Positions 5,358-13,591 of a DNA stretch of 15,216 nt are shown here, in pieces. The number at the start of each line of letters is the position of its first letter. Position 1 is the stretch's first letter. The notes under the pieces are model-generated. The model saw only the letters and a program-made list of their open reading frames with translations, made no database searches and had not been told where the DNA came from. The translations under genes were made by a program, and so were the position numbers. The stretch is taken from contig CALGGH010000207.1 of assembly GCA_937916415.1 (NCBI GenBank), positions 1 to 15,216 of the forward strand, read 5' to 3'. This DNA comes from an uncultured Lachnospiraceae bacterium (lineage in GTDB: Bacteria; Bacillota; Clostridia; Lachnospirales; Lachnospiraceae).

Positions 5358-7088
5358 ATGTCAAAAAACAAAGATCAAAATGTTCAGTCCGCCAGGAGCG
5401 GGGTCAGCTTTATCCACTCGATCAAATTTAAAATAATGGCAATGACCGGCATTTCGGTGATTGTCGCAATCGTGGCGATGCTGCTGATCATAGTGCCTTC
5501 CGTACAGAAGGACATAAAGGAGACGATCAACAACTACATGTATGACGTGACCGCGTCCTATGCGGACAAGCTGGAGCTTCGTCTCGGCTCGTACAAGAAA
5601 TCGTACTTAAATGCCTACAAGCTGCTCAATGATGATTTCGGCGAGGTTAGCCTAAACGGCATGGAATCATCATATGCTTACATAGTTGGCTCGGACGGCA
5701 CGATGCTTTTTCATCCTGATCAGGAAAAGGTCGGCAATCCGGTCGAGAATGACGCCGTCAAGAAGGTGGTGGCGGACATAGCCGCGGGAGATCATCCGGA
5801 GCTGCAGGTCATTGAATATACCTACAAGGGCACTTATAAATATGCCGCCTGCTACGTGGATGAGTCGGACAGCGCGATCCTGGTGGTTACCGTCGATGAG
5901 GACGAGGTGCTGGCCGGACTTAATTCCGTCAAGAGAAAGTCCTACGTATCAGCCGTGATACTGCTCGTGATGGCTCTGGCCGTGGCGGTGTTCATTTCGC
6001 TCAGGATCAGCAATCCCATCATCAAGGTCAGCAAATGCCTGGACAAGCTGGCTTCACTGGACTTTACCGAGGACAAGGACCTGTCAGAACTGTCATTGCT
6101 TAAGGATGAGACCGGATTCATGGCCAAGAGCATGAACGGCCTCGAAAAGACGCTCTCCGACGTGATCGCTTCGCTGAAGGATGAAGCCGCAAGCGTCCGT
6201 CAGGCATCCGTGATACTCGAGGAAGGCACTAGCGATACCGCGGTGACCATAGAGCAGGTAGAGCTCGCCGTATCGGAGATTTCCGACGGCGCCACCTCAC
6301 AGGCCAATGAAACCCAGCGAGCCACCGAAAACGTCGTGCTCATGGGCAACCTCGTGGAAGAAAACGGAGTCGAGCTGCAGAACCTCGTGGAAGTGGCCAG
6401 GGCCATGCGTTCTTCCTCCGAGGCCGCACAGGCCACCATACATACGCTTGAAGAGGTCAATCGTTCCGCGGTTGAATCCATCGGCGTGATCGCTGAGCAG
6501 ACCAAGACCACCAATACCTCCGCACAGAAGATCAGGGAAGCTACTTCGCTGATCACCGCCATCGCAGAGGAGACCAACCTGCTGTCGCTGAACGCTTCGA
6601 TAGAGGCAGCCAGGGCAGGCGAGCAGGGACGCGGCTTTGCCGTGGTTGCAGGTCAGATACAGAAGCTTGCCGAGCAGTCCAATTCTTCGGCACAGCAGAT
6701 AGAGGAAGTCATCGACGAGCTGATCAGGGATTCACAGAACGCCGTGGAGACCATGGATCAGGTCGAGACCGTCATGAACAGGCAGAACGAGAACATGGTT
6801 CAGACCGAGCAGAAGTTCTCGGAGGTTGCGGACGGCATCTCGGCATCCATCGACAGCATCCGCATCATCAGGGACAAGTCCGCGGAGCTGGACAAGGCCC
6901 GCATAGAGGTAGTGGACATCGTGCAGAACCTTACGGCCATAGCGGAGGAAAATGCCGCCAGCACTCAGGAGACGTCCGCTTCCGTTACTCAGGTTACCAA
7001 CATCGTGTCCGGCATCTCCGGCAAGGCAGAGGAGCTTAAGACCATCGCTGATGACCTGGATGAGCACATGAGCCGCTTCGTGATATAG
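5358..7088 (+). CDS. Methyl-accepting chemotaxis protein with Cache-type sensor
   Basis: A transmembrane chemoreceptor that would pass ligand signals to the CheA-CheW complex. I start it at ATG 5358 (MSKNKDQ), which has GGGAGGGAG at 5344-5352; an in-frame ATG at 5328 lacks a site and lies too close to the promoter. That gives 576 residues. A first membrane helix (about 26-49) and a second one (about 195-215) enclose an extracellular region with YAYIVGSDGTMLFHP (106-120), typical of single Cache domains. A HAMP domain follows (about 216-268), then a long coiled coil with the conserved signalling tip from residue 399 (ITAIAEETNLLSLNASIEA, then RAGEQGRGFAVVA). The C-terminus has no obvious CheR-tethering pentapeptide. 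The ligand is unknown. Carbonic anhydrase follows after 10 bases. Confidence 0.94.
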   Translation: MSKNKDQNVQSARSGVSFIHSIKFKIMAMTGISVIVAIVAMLLIIVPSVQKDIKETINNYMYDVTASYADKLELRLGSYKKSYLNAYKLLNDDFGEVSLNGMESSYAYIVGSDGTMLFHPDQEKVGNPVENDAVKKVVADIAAGDHPELQVIEYTYKGTYKYAACYVDESDSAILVVTVDEDEVLAGLNSVKRKSYVSAVILLVMALAVAVFISLRISNPIIKVSKCLDKLASLDFTEDKDLSELSLLKDETGFMAKSMNGLEKTLSDVIASLKDEAASVRQASVILEEGTSDTAVTIEQVELAVSEISDGATSQANETQRATENVVLMGNLVEENGVELQNLVEVARAMRSSSEAAQATIHTLEEVNRSAVESIGVIAEQTKTTNTSAQKIREATSLITAIAEETNLLSLNASIEAARAGEQGRGFAVVAGQIQKLAEQSNSSAQQIEEVIDELIRDSQNAVETMDQVETVMNRQNENMVQTEQKFSEVADGISASIDSIRIIRDKSAELDKARIEVVDIVQNLTAIAEENAASTQETSASVTQVTNIVSGISGKAEELKTIADDLDEHMSRFVI

Positions 7089-7098
7089 GAGGTTATGA

Positions 7099-7653
7099 AT
7101 GAACAAGGATGAAATTCTCGCCAGGCTTAAAAGTGGCAACGAAAAATACGTATCGGCCCAAAAGGCTGACGGAGACGTGTCCCAGGCCCTGCGCAAGGAC
7201 CTGATGGAGAATGGCCAGCACCCCTACGCCGTAGTGGTTACGTGCTCGGATTCCCGCGTAGTTCCTGAGGACATATTCAGCGTTGGACTCGGTGAGCTCT
7301 TCACCATTCGCGTGGCCGGCAACGTGCTCGGCGACAACCAGCTCGGCAGCATAGAGTACGGCTGCGGTCATCTGGGCAGTCCCGTGGTGGTCATACTCGG
7401 ACATACGGGATGCGGTGCCGTAGGCGCTGCCATCGAAGGCGGGGCAGGCGGATATATCAAGTTCATCACTGATGCGATCATGAAGGTGATCGGTGATGAA
7501 AAGGACGGATACAGGGCTTCCTGCCTGAACGTCGAGGCAGGCGTCAGGCAGGCCCGCGAGATGCTCGCTCATGCTCATGAGTGTGAGAACGTTACGGTGG
7601 TTGGTGCAGTATATGACATCAGCGACGGTCACGTAGAGTGGCTTGACGCGTAA
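7099..7653 (+). CDS. Beta-class carbonic anhydrase
   Basis: Catalyses the reversible hydration of CO2 to bicarbonate, supplying carboxylases and helping to buffer the cell. The 184-residue protein shows the beta-class signature TCSDSRV (C49, D51, R53) and GHTGCGAV (H102, C105). The zinc ligands would be C49, H102 and C105, with the D51-R53 pair near the metal. A final conserved stretch, VVGAVYDISDGHVEWL, is present. An AGGAGG (7087-7092) overlaps the stop codon of the chemoreceptor gene, which implies coupled translation. The flavin reductase-rubredoxin gene starts 13 bases downstream. The class is secure; a precise symbol is not. Confidence 0.94.
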   Translation: MNKDEILARLKSGNEKYVSAQKADGDVSQALRKDLMENGQHPYAVVVTCSDSRVVPEDIFSVGLGELFTIRVAGNVLGDNQLGSIEYGCGHLGSPVVVILGHTGCGAVGAAIEGGAGGYIKFITDAIMKVIGDEKDGYRASCLNVEAGVRQAREMLAHAHECENVTVVGAVYDISDGHVEWLDA

Positions 7654-7666
7654 AAAGGAGAAACGT

Positions 7667-8290
7667 ATGGATAACAAGGCAATGTATAAGCTGACGTACG
7701 GACTGTTCGTACTGACCACCCGCGTGGACGGACGGGATTATGGCTGCATCATCAATACGGCCATACAGGCGGCATCACAGCCCAACCAGGTCAGCATCTG
7801 CGTGAACAAGGCTAACTACACGCACGACATGATACGCAAGTCGGGCATTTTTACCGTGTCCGTCATCAGTGAGAAGGCAAGCTTTGACCTGTTCAGGAGA
7901 TTCGGATTCCAGTCAGGCAAGGACGTGGACAAGTTCGACGGTTTTGACCGGACCGGCGAAGGCCCTGAGGGCATGAAGTACGTGACCGAGGGCACGAGCG
8001 GCTATATTTCCGTCAGGGTGTCCCAAACGGCGGACCTGGGTTCGCACACGATGTTCGTCGGAGAGATAATCGGCATGGAGGTGCTGGATGACGCGCCCTC
8101 CGCAACCTACGTATATTACCTCGACAACATCAAGCCCAAGCCCGAAGCAGTCGGCAGGACCCCTGACGGACAGACCGTTTGGCGCTGCAAGATATGCGGA
8201 TACGAATACGTGGGAGAGGAGATTCCCGATGATTTCATATGTCCGATCTGTAAGCATCCCGCGTCAGATTTTGAAAAGGTACAGAAATAG
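7667..8290 (+). CDS. Flavin reductase-like protein fused to rubredoxin (Hrb type)
   Basis: A two-domain redox protein of 207 residues. Residues 1-155 form a flavin reductase-like FMN-binding split barrel (LTYGLFVLTTRVDG, ICVNKANYTHD, SGIFTVSVIS). Residues 171-205 are a short-spaced rubredoxin with a Cys4 iron site (C174, C177, C192, C195 in WRCKICGYEY and FICPICKHPASDFE). This matches the high-molecular-weight rubredoxin family known from Moorella and clostridia, where it passes electrons from NAD(P)H to flavodiiron proteins that reduce oxygen or nitric oxide. No flavodiiron protein is in the window. The start is ATG 7667, with AAAAGGAG at 7653-7660; an in-frame ATG at 7643 overlaps the carbonic anhydrase gene and lacks a site. 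It is the last gene of the operon. Confidence 0.9.
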   Translation: MDNKAMYKLTYGLFVLTTRVDGRDYGCIINTAIQAASQPNQVSICVNKANYTHDMIRKSGIFTVSVISEKASFDLFRRFGFQSGKDVDKFDGFDRTGEGPEGMKYVTEGTSGYISVRVSQTADLGSHTMFVGEIIGMEVLDDAPSATYVYYLDNIKPKPEAVGRTPDGQTVWRCKICGYEYVGEEIPDDFICPICKHPASDFEKVQK

Positions 8291-8316
8291 CAAGGTACTA
8301 CGGTTTTAAGAGTTTG

Positions 8317-8347
8317 CAGGCGGATCCTTGCGATCCGCCTGTTTGTT
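8317..8347 (+). terminator. Intrinsic terminator after the rubredoxin fusion gene
   Basis: A perfect 10-bp GC-rich stem, CAGGCGGATC (8317-8326) with GATCCGCCTG (8332-8341), a 5-nt loop and a following TTTGTT run. It closes the chemoreceptor operon. No convincing promoter is visible between it and the citrate synthase gene. Confidence 0.9.
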
Positions 8348-8373
8348 GCTTAGATTAGAAAGAGAGGGTGAAT

Positions 8374-9702
8374 ATGGATCCCAGCATTAAAGCATATGCA
8401 AACAAACAAGCCGGCTTGTGTGAAAACCACGATGCCATATCCGAAGAACTCTTTACGCAGTATGGAGTAAACAGGGGACTGAGGGACATCAAGGGAAATG
8501 GCGTCCTCACCGGCCTCACGAACATTTCCAAGATCACGGCCTTCAAAAACGTTGACGGAGTCCGTACCCCCGTGGAGGGCGAGCTCTGGTACAGGGGTTA
8601 TCGCATCAACACCCTGGTAAAAGACGTGAAACCGGATGAATTTGGTTACGAAAGAACGGCATACCTGCTGATCTTCGGCGAACTGCCCACCCCGGAGCAG
8701 GAGCAGGAGTTCAAGAAGATACTGGCGCTCAGCCGCAGGCTGCCCACTAATTTTACGCGGGACGTAATCATGAAGGCGCCCACGCGTGACGTCATGAATT
8801 CCATGACCAGGTCGATCCTGACGCTGGCCAGCTACGACCGTGACGCATCCCTGATCACGGTGGAGAACTGCCTGAGGCAGTGCATCCAGCTCATAGCGGA
8901 GTTCCCGATGCTGGCCTGCTATGGCTATCACGCCTACAATCATTACGAGAACGACGAGAGCATGTACATCCACAGGCCGGATCCTTCACTGTCGGCAGCG
9001 GAAAACTTCCTGCGCATGATCCGTCCGGACAATTCCTACACGCCGCTCGAGGCCAGAGTCCTGGATATCGCGATGATGATCCACATGGAGCACGGCGGCG
9101 GTAACAACTCCACGTTCACGACGCGCGTCGTGACGTCCGCGGGAACCGACACTTATTCTGCAATTGCCGCTGCCATGAGCTCGCTCAAGGGCTCCAAGCA
9201 CGGCGGTGCCAACATTAAGGTCATGGAGATGATGTCCGATATCAAGATGCACGTCAAGGATCCTTTGGACCGCGATGAGATCGGGAATTACGTAGCCAGG
9301 ATACTCAATAAGGAGGCCTTCGACCGTCAGGGGCTTGTCTACGGACTCGGACATGCAGTGTATTCGCTGTCAGACCCGAGGGAACGGATTTTCCACTCGT
9401 TCGTGAGTGACCTGGCTGCCGCCAAGGGACGCGAAAACGACATGCTGTTCTACGAGACGGTTTCCGACGAGGCCGTAAAGCTGATCTGCGAAAAACGCAG
9501 GATATACAAGGGCGTCTGCCCCAACGTGGACTTTTACAGCGGCTTTGTATATGATCTTTTGGACATACCGATGGAGCTCTACACCCCGCTCTTTGCCATA
9601 GCCAGGATCGTGGGCTGGAGCGCACATCGCATTGAGGAACTGATAGGCATGAACAAGATCATCCGTCCCGCCTACATGAGCGTGATGGAAGAAAAGGAAT
9701 GA
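8374..9702 (+). CDS. gltA: Citrate synthase
   Basis: Condenses acetyl-CoA and oxaloacetate to citrate. In a fermentative anaerobe this usually feeds 2-oxoglutarate and glutamate synthesis. The 442-residue protein has the catalytic triad of the family: His276 (GSKHGGAN), His327 (GLGHAVYS) and Asp386 (NVDFYSG). The N-terminal ELWYRGYRI and the stretch HGGGNNSTFTTRVV are also typical. A 2-methylcitrate synthase cannot be excluded, but no prp genes are present. I choose ATG 8374, preceded by AGAGAGGG (8361-8368); an in-frame GTG at 8368 overlaps that site. Beta-galactosidase starts only 4 bases after the stop codon. No aconitase or isocitrate dehydrogenase gene is in view. Confidence 0.94.
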   Translation: MDPSIKAYANKQAGLCENHDAISEELFTQYGVNRGLRDIKGNGVLTGLTNISKITAFKNVDGVRTPVEGELWYRGYRINTLVKDVKPDEFGYERTAYLLIFGELPTPEQEQEFKKILALSRRLPTNFTRDVIMKAPTRDVMNSMTRSILTLASYDRDASLITVENCLRQCIQLIAEFPMLACYGYHAYNHYENDESMYIHRPDPSLSAAENFLRMIRPDNSYTPLEARVLDIAMMIHMEHGGGNNSTFTTRVVTSAGTDTYSAIAAAMSSLKGSKHGGANIKVMEMMSDIKMHVKDPLDRDEIGNYVARILNKEAFDRQGLVYGLGHAVYSLSDPRERIFHSFVSDLAAAKGRENDMLFYETVSDEAVKLICEKRRIYKGVCPNVDFYSGFVYDLLDIPMELYTPLFAIARIVGWSAHRIEELIGMNKIIRPAYMSVMEEKE

Positions 9703-9706
9703 GACT

Positions 9707-12700
9707 ATGAATTTTGACTTTGGCATGATATCTGATCCCAGTTGTTTCGCGTCGGGCAGGCTCCCGGCGCGGGCTTTTTTTGATGCCCTCCAGCCTGACG
9801 GCGCAGGCGGATACAGGTCTTCCGAGGTACTGAACCTGTGCGGAGACTGGAGGTTCAGCTATGCTGAGAACGTAGACTCGGCAGTCAGGGACTTTTATGA
9901 AAAAGACTATGACTGCAGCTCGTGGGACAGCATAAAGGTTCCCGGACACATACAGCTGCAGGGCTATGACAGGCCGCATTATACCAATACCGCATATCCC
10001 TGGGACGGACTGGAGAACGTGGCCATAGGTGACGTGCCCAGGCGGTTTAATCCTGTCGGCTCCTACGTAAAGGAGTTTGAATGCCCCGTGATCCCTGAGG
10101 GCTACGGGGCCAGGCTGTACTTCGGCGGCATTGAGTCGGGCGCGGCCATCTGGCTGAACGGAACCTTCATAGGCTATAAGGAGGACAGCTTTGATGCCGG
10201 CGAATATGACGTGACCGGGCTGCTCGTGCCCGGCAGAAATAAGCTGGCCGTCATGGCATTCAAGTGGACCGTGGGCAGCTGGTTCGAGGATCAGGATTTC
10301 TTCAGGTTCTCGGGCATCTACAGGCCGGTCTGGATATATTCGGTTCCGCCGGTGCACGTGGAGGACGTTAGCATCCGCACTCTGCTGGATGACGATTACC
10401 GGGATGCGGTGCTAAAGCTCAGGGTCAGGACCTCGGGCGACCGGGAGGGAGCCGGGATCGCCATGTCCCTGGCGGATGCCGACGGCGAGGTCGTGGCCAG
10501 GGACGAATGGAGCGTCGGAGATGATGAGCATGACTGTGAGATAAAGTCCCCGCACCTGTGGAGCGCGGAGAAGCCGTACCTGTATGAGCTGACGCTGAGA
10601 GTTTATGACAACGCCGGCCTGGAGGTCGAGCAGGTCAGGCAGAACGTGGGCTTCAGGAGCTTCGAGATGAAGGACGGCATCATGTGCATCAACGGCCGCC
10701 GCATCGAATTCAACGGAGTGAACCGTCATGAATTCTCATGCCGCACCGGACGCACGGTGACCTATGAGGAGACGCTGCTCGACGTCCTCACGATGAAAAG
10801 GAACAACATAAACGCGATCCGTACCTCGCACTATCCCGACGATCAGGCCCTCTACGACCTGTGCGACAGGTACGGACTATACATGATAGCCGAGAACAAC
10901 ATGGAAACTCATGGGACCTGGTGCGCGCCCGATGCGTGGGAGGACCCTGACCGCATCCTGCCGTCCAATCACATGGAATATGAGCCGCTGCTGCTTGACA
11001 GGGTCAGATCCTGCTATGAGATACACAAGAATCATCCGTCGATCCTGATCTGGTCTGACGGCAACGAATCCTTCGGCGGTGACGTGATCGCAGACATGAC
11101 CGCGCTTTTCCATGAGCTCGATCCGGACCGTCTCGTGCATTATGAGAGCATCCTGCATGACCGCAGGCGACCGGAGACTTCGGACATGGAGACTCAGATG
11201 TACACGCCCGTGACGGAGGTAAGGAAGTTCCTGGAGGAGAATCCGGACAAGCCCTTCATCATGTGCGAGTACACACACGCCATGGGCAATTCCTGCGGCG
11301 GCATGCACAAATACACCGACTTTATGCATGAGGAGCCGAGATTCCAGGGCGGATTCATTTGGGATTACGTTGATCAGTCCATCATCGCGCAGGACCGCTA
11401 CGGCAATGAATATCAGGCCTACGGCGGCGACTTCGGCGACAGGCCGAGCGAATACAATTTCTCGGGCAACGGCATATGCTACGGAGACCGCACGCCGTCA
11501 CCCAAGATGCAGGAGGTCAAGTACAATTATCAGCCGATACAGTGCGAGATCAGCGAAAGCGGGGTTCGCGTCATCAACAGGCATCTTTTTACGGACACTT
11601 CCGAATATGACGCCGAGCTGATCGTTCTGAGGGAAGGCGAGGAGAAGTCAAGGATGCCCTTTGCCACCGACGTGCCGCCCCTTTCCGACAGGACTTATCC
11701 CCTGCCGGCAGAGATTCCCCCGGAACCGGGCGAATACGTATTCCTGGTTTCCTTTAAGCTGCGCGAGGATCGTGATTATGCACCCGCAGGTCATGAGGTG
11801 GCCTTTGACCAGTACGTGTTTACCGTGGGTGAGAAGACGGGAGCGGCCGGAGACGGTGAAGGCCCTGTCGACCGCGGATCCTATGAAGTGATCACCGGCT
11901 CGCAGAATTTCGGCGTGCATTCGGATGACTTCAGGGTGCTGTTTACCCCCGGACAGGGCGGCCTGGCATCCTACGTATACAAAGGCCGTGAGTACGTATA
12001 CGGCAACCGCGTGCCGCAGCCGAATTTTTGGCGTGCGCCCGTGGACAACGACCGGGGCAGCGTGTCGCCTCAGAGGCATGCGCAGTGGAAGATCGCGTCG
12101 CTCTACCTCACGCACAAGAAGACGGCCAATTTCGACATACTGATCCCTGAGATCGGAGTACGGGATGGAAACCTGGTGACGACGTTCACACATAAGCTTC
12201 CGACCAGCCCCGAGGCCGCCGTGCAGGTTAAATACGAAGTGCGTCCCGACGGCAGCATGGACGTCACGCTCATGCATGACGCGGTGCCGGAGCTTGGGGA
12301 CTGCCCGGAATTCGGCATGATCTTCGTCCTCGACGCGGATTACGAAAATATCCGCTGGTACGGAAGGGGCCCCGAGGAGACTTACGCCGACCGCAAGCGC
12401 GGAGGCAGGTTCGGCATCTGGCAGAACAAGGTGGCGGACAACATGGCAAAATACCTCGTTCCACAGGAATGCGGCAACAAGGAAGACGTCAGGTGGGCTG
12501 AGGTTACCGATGCTAAGGGGCGCGGACTGCGCTTCACTTCGCTCGGAGAGCCGATGTGCTTCTCGGCGCTGCCGTATACCCCGCATGAGATGGAAAACGC
12601 GTTTCACGCGCATGAGCTGCCGCCCGTGCATCACACCGTGATCAGGGTCAGCATGGCGCAGATGGGCATCGGAGGAGATGATTCCTGGGGGGCCAGGGTG

Positions 12701-12766
12701 CATCCCGAGTACCTCGTGGAGACGCAGGGGCATATGGAATTTAAGTTCCGCTTTAAGGGAATATAA
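9707..12766 (+). CDS. lacZ: Beta-galactosidase, GH2 family (LacZ type)
   Basis: Hydrolyses terminal beta-galactosides such as lactose. At 1019 residues it has the full five-domain LacZ length and no signal peptide, so it is cytoplasmic. Domains in order are sugar-binding (about 25-205), Ig-like (about 210-305), the TIM barrel (about 306-590, FNGVNRHEFSC, GLYMIAENNMETHG), a second Ig-like domain and the large C-terminal small-chain domain (about 727-1018, RWYGRGPEETYADRK). The acid/base catalyst is Glu454 in SDGNESFGG (E. coli has SLGNES) and the nucleophile is Glu521 in MCEYTHAMGNS. The AAGGAA site lies inside the end of the citrate synthase gene, so the two are probably co-transcribed. No lactose transporter or regulator is nearby. 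A terminator-like structure lies in its first 25 codons. Confidence 0.96.
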   Translation: MNFDFGMISDPSCFASGRLPARAFFDALQPDGAGGYRSSEVLNLCGDWRFSYAENVDSAVRDFYEKDYDCSSWDSIKVPGHIQLQGYDRPHYTNTAYPWDGLENVAIGDVPRRFNPVGSYVKEFECPVIPEGYGARLYFGGIESGAAIWLNGTFIGYKEDSFDAGEYDVTGLLVPGRNKLAVMAFKWTVGSWFEDQDFFRFSGIYRPVWIYSVPPVHVEDVSIRTLLDDDYRDAVLKLRVRTSGDREGAGIAMSLADADGEVVARDEWSVGDDEHDCEIKSPHLWSAEKPYLYELTLRVYDNAGLEVEQVRQNVGFRSFEMKDGIMCINGRRIEFNGVNRHEFSCRTGRTVTYEETLLDVLTMKRNNINAIRTSHYPDDQALYDLCDRYGLYMIAENNMETHGTWCAPDAWEDPDRILPSNHMEYEPLLLDRVRSCYEIHKNHPSILIWSDGNESFGGDVIADMTALFHELDPDRLVHYESILHDRRRPETSDMETQMYTPVTEVRKFLEENPDKPFIMCEYTHAMGNSCGGMHKYTDFMHEEPRFQGGFIWDYVDQSIIAQDRYGNEYQAYGGDFGDRPSEYNFSGNGICYGDRTPSPKMQEVKYNYQPIQCEISESGVRVINRHLFTDTSEYDAELIVLREGEEKSRMPFATDVPPLSDRTYPLPAEIPPEPGEYVFLVSFKLREDRDYAPAGHEVAFDQYVFTVGEKTGAAGDGEGPVDRGSYEVITGSQNFGVHSDDFRVLFTPGQGGLASYVYKGREYVYGNRVPQPNFWRAPVDNDRGSVSPQRHAQWKIASLYLTHKKTANFDILIPEIGVRDGNLVTTFTHKLPTSPEAAVQVKYEVRPDGSMDVTLMHDAVPELGDCPEFGMIFVLDADYENIRWYGRGPEETYADRKRGGRFGIWQNKVADNMAKYLVPQECGNKEDVRWAEVTDAKGRGLRFTSLGEPMCFSALPYTPHEMENAFHAHELPPVHHTVIRVSMAQMGIGGDDSWGARVHPEYLVETQGHMEFKFRFKGI
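9753..9781 (+). promoter_or_regulatory. Possible attenuator-like structure inside the lacZ 5' end
   Basis: CCCG (9763-9766) can pair with CGGG at 9770-9773, followed by a C and seven Ts (9775-9781), which resembles a short intrinsic terminator. The same CCCG can instead pair with CGGG at 9753-9756, giving a competing hairpin. The stems are only 4 bp, so this could be chance. Confidence 0.25.
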
Positions 12767-12780
12767 AGCATGGGGATCTG

Positions 12781-12828
12781 ATGAAATTCGGAGCCATGAG
12801 GTTTTTTGACGAAAAAGGACGGACATGA
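12781..12828 (+). CDS. 15-codon open frame overlapping the trmB start
   Basis: It runs from an ATG to a TGA that overlaps the trmB start codon in an ATGA junction. The peptide is MKFGAMRFFDEKGRT. A weak GGGGA (12772-12776) precedes it. It could couple ribosomes into trmB, or be a chance frame or a remnant of a lost gene. I recognise no family. Confidence 0.2.
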   Translation: MKFGAMRFFDEKGRT

Positions 12829-13487
12829 GATTACGCAACATACCGGGCTCGAGGGAGGCGATCGCGGCCAGCAGGTTCTGCATCGACGAGCCCGAGAAGC
12901 TCTCAGGCAGGTGGCGGGAGCATTTTGGCAATGACAACCCGCTCCACATAGAGATCGGAATGGGCAAGGGCAGGTTCATCATGGACAATGCCCGCCTGCA
13001 TCCGGACGTTAATTACGTGGGCATAGAAAAATACTCCAGCGTGCTGCTGAGGGCGGTGCAGAAGCTGGAAGAGGAGCCGCTGGACAACGTGGCCTTCATC
13101 AGGATGGAGGCCGAATACGTGGAGGACGTGTTCGCCGGGGGCGAGGTTGACAGGATATACCTTAACTTTTCCGATCCGTGGCCCAAGGAGAGAAATGCCA
13201 AGAGGAGGCTTCCTTCCAGGGAATTCCTGCGCAGGTATGCCCATATGCTGTCGGAGGGCGGACGCGTGGAGTTCAAGACGGACAACCGCGACCTGTTCGA
13301 CTTCGCCGTAGCCGAGGCCGAGCTGGAGGGATGGAGCATGCCGGTGGTAACGCATGACCTGCACGCCGATCCCGTCCTGAACGAGGGCAACGTCATGACC
13401 GAGTATGAGGAAAGGTTCTCGGCCCTGGGAAACCCGATCTGTAAATACGTCATTTTGCCCCATGAGGACAGAGTCAGCGGTTCATGA
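12825..13487 (+). CDS. trmB: tRNA (guanine-N7-)-methyltransferase TrmB
   Basis: Transfers a methyl group from SAM to N7 of G46 in the tRNA variable loop. The 220-residue Rossmann-fold protein has the SAM motif EIGMGKGRF (43-51), the catalytic segment FSDPWPKERNAKRRL (115-129), KTDNRDLFDFA (151-161) and the C-terminal motif MTEYEERF (191-198). Most relatives have His where Asn124 lies (RHxKRR), a small deviation. AAGGA at 12815-12819 serves the start. The stop codon TGA (13485-13487) forms the first three bases of a palindromic repeat, so the repeat insertion or its boundary defines the present C-terminus. TrmL follows after 104 bases. Confidence 0.95.
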   Translation: MRLRNIPGSREAIAASRFCIDEPEKLSGRWREHFGNDNPLHIEIGMGKGRFIMDNARLHPDVNYVGIEKYSSVLLRAVQKLEEEPLDNVAFIRMEAEYVEDVFAGGEVDRIYLNFSDPWPKERNAKRRLPSREFLRRYAHMLSEGGRVEFKTDNRDLFDFAVAEAELEGWSMPVVTHDLHADPVLNEGNVMTEYEERFSALGNPICKYVILPHEDRVSGS

Positions 13488-13513
13488 CACTCGGGGACGG
13501 AGTCAGAGTGTCA
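13485..13513 (+). repeat. REP-like palindromic unit, left half of inverted doublet
   Basis: Perfect 8-bp arms, TGACACTC (13485-13492) and GAGTGTCA (13506-13513), surround the 13-nt loop GGGGACGGAGTCA. The arms differ from those at 292-349, yet remain self-complementary, while the GGGGACGG core is identical. The first three bases are the trmB stop codon. Confidence 0.88.
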
Positions 13514-13553
13514 TTTTGACTCGATCAATGCTTTGTTTAATCGTAACTTAAAA

Positions 13554-13582
13554 TGCCACACTGATTCCGTCCCCATGGGTCA
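13554..13582 (-). repeat. REP-like palindromic unit, right half of inverted doublet
   Basis: On the minus strand the loop reads GGGGACGGAATCA (13562-13574), one base different from the left unit. The arms TGCCACAC (13554-13561) and ATGGGTCA (13575-13582) pair only partly (5 of 8), so this half has decayed. It ends 9 bases before the trmL start codon. Confidence 0.8.
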
Positions 13583-13591
13583 AAACGAAAC

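Larger units (their letters stand above)
13485..13582. repeat. REPIN-like inverted doublet between trmB and trmL
   Basis: Two palindromic units face each other, the left on the plus strand (13485-13513) and the right on the minus strand (13554-13582), with 40 bases between. Read outward-in, the two share GGGGACGG, a TCAG step and a CATTTT flank. The whole could fold into one long hairpin. This is the architecture of REPINs, the mobile form of REP sequences in other bacteria. It fills nearly all of the trmB-trmL gap. Confidence 0.75.

Noticed and set aside
11648..12988. Minus-strand open frame of 446 codons opposite lacZ and trmB
   Set aside because: It crosses two well-supported plus-strand genes and shows no recognisable domain.
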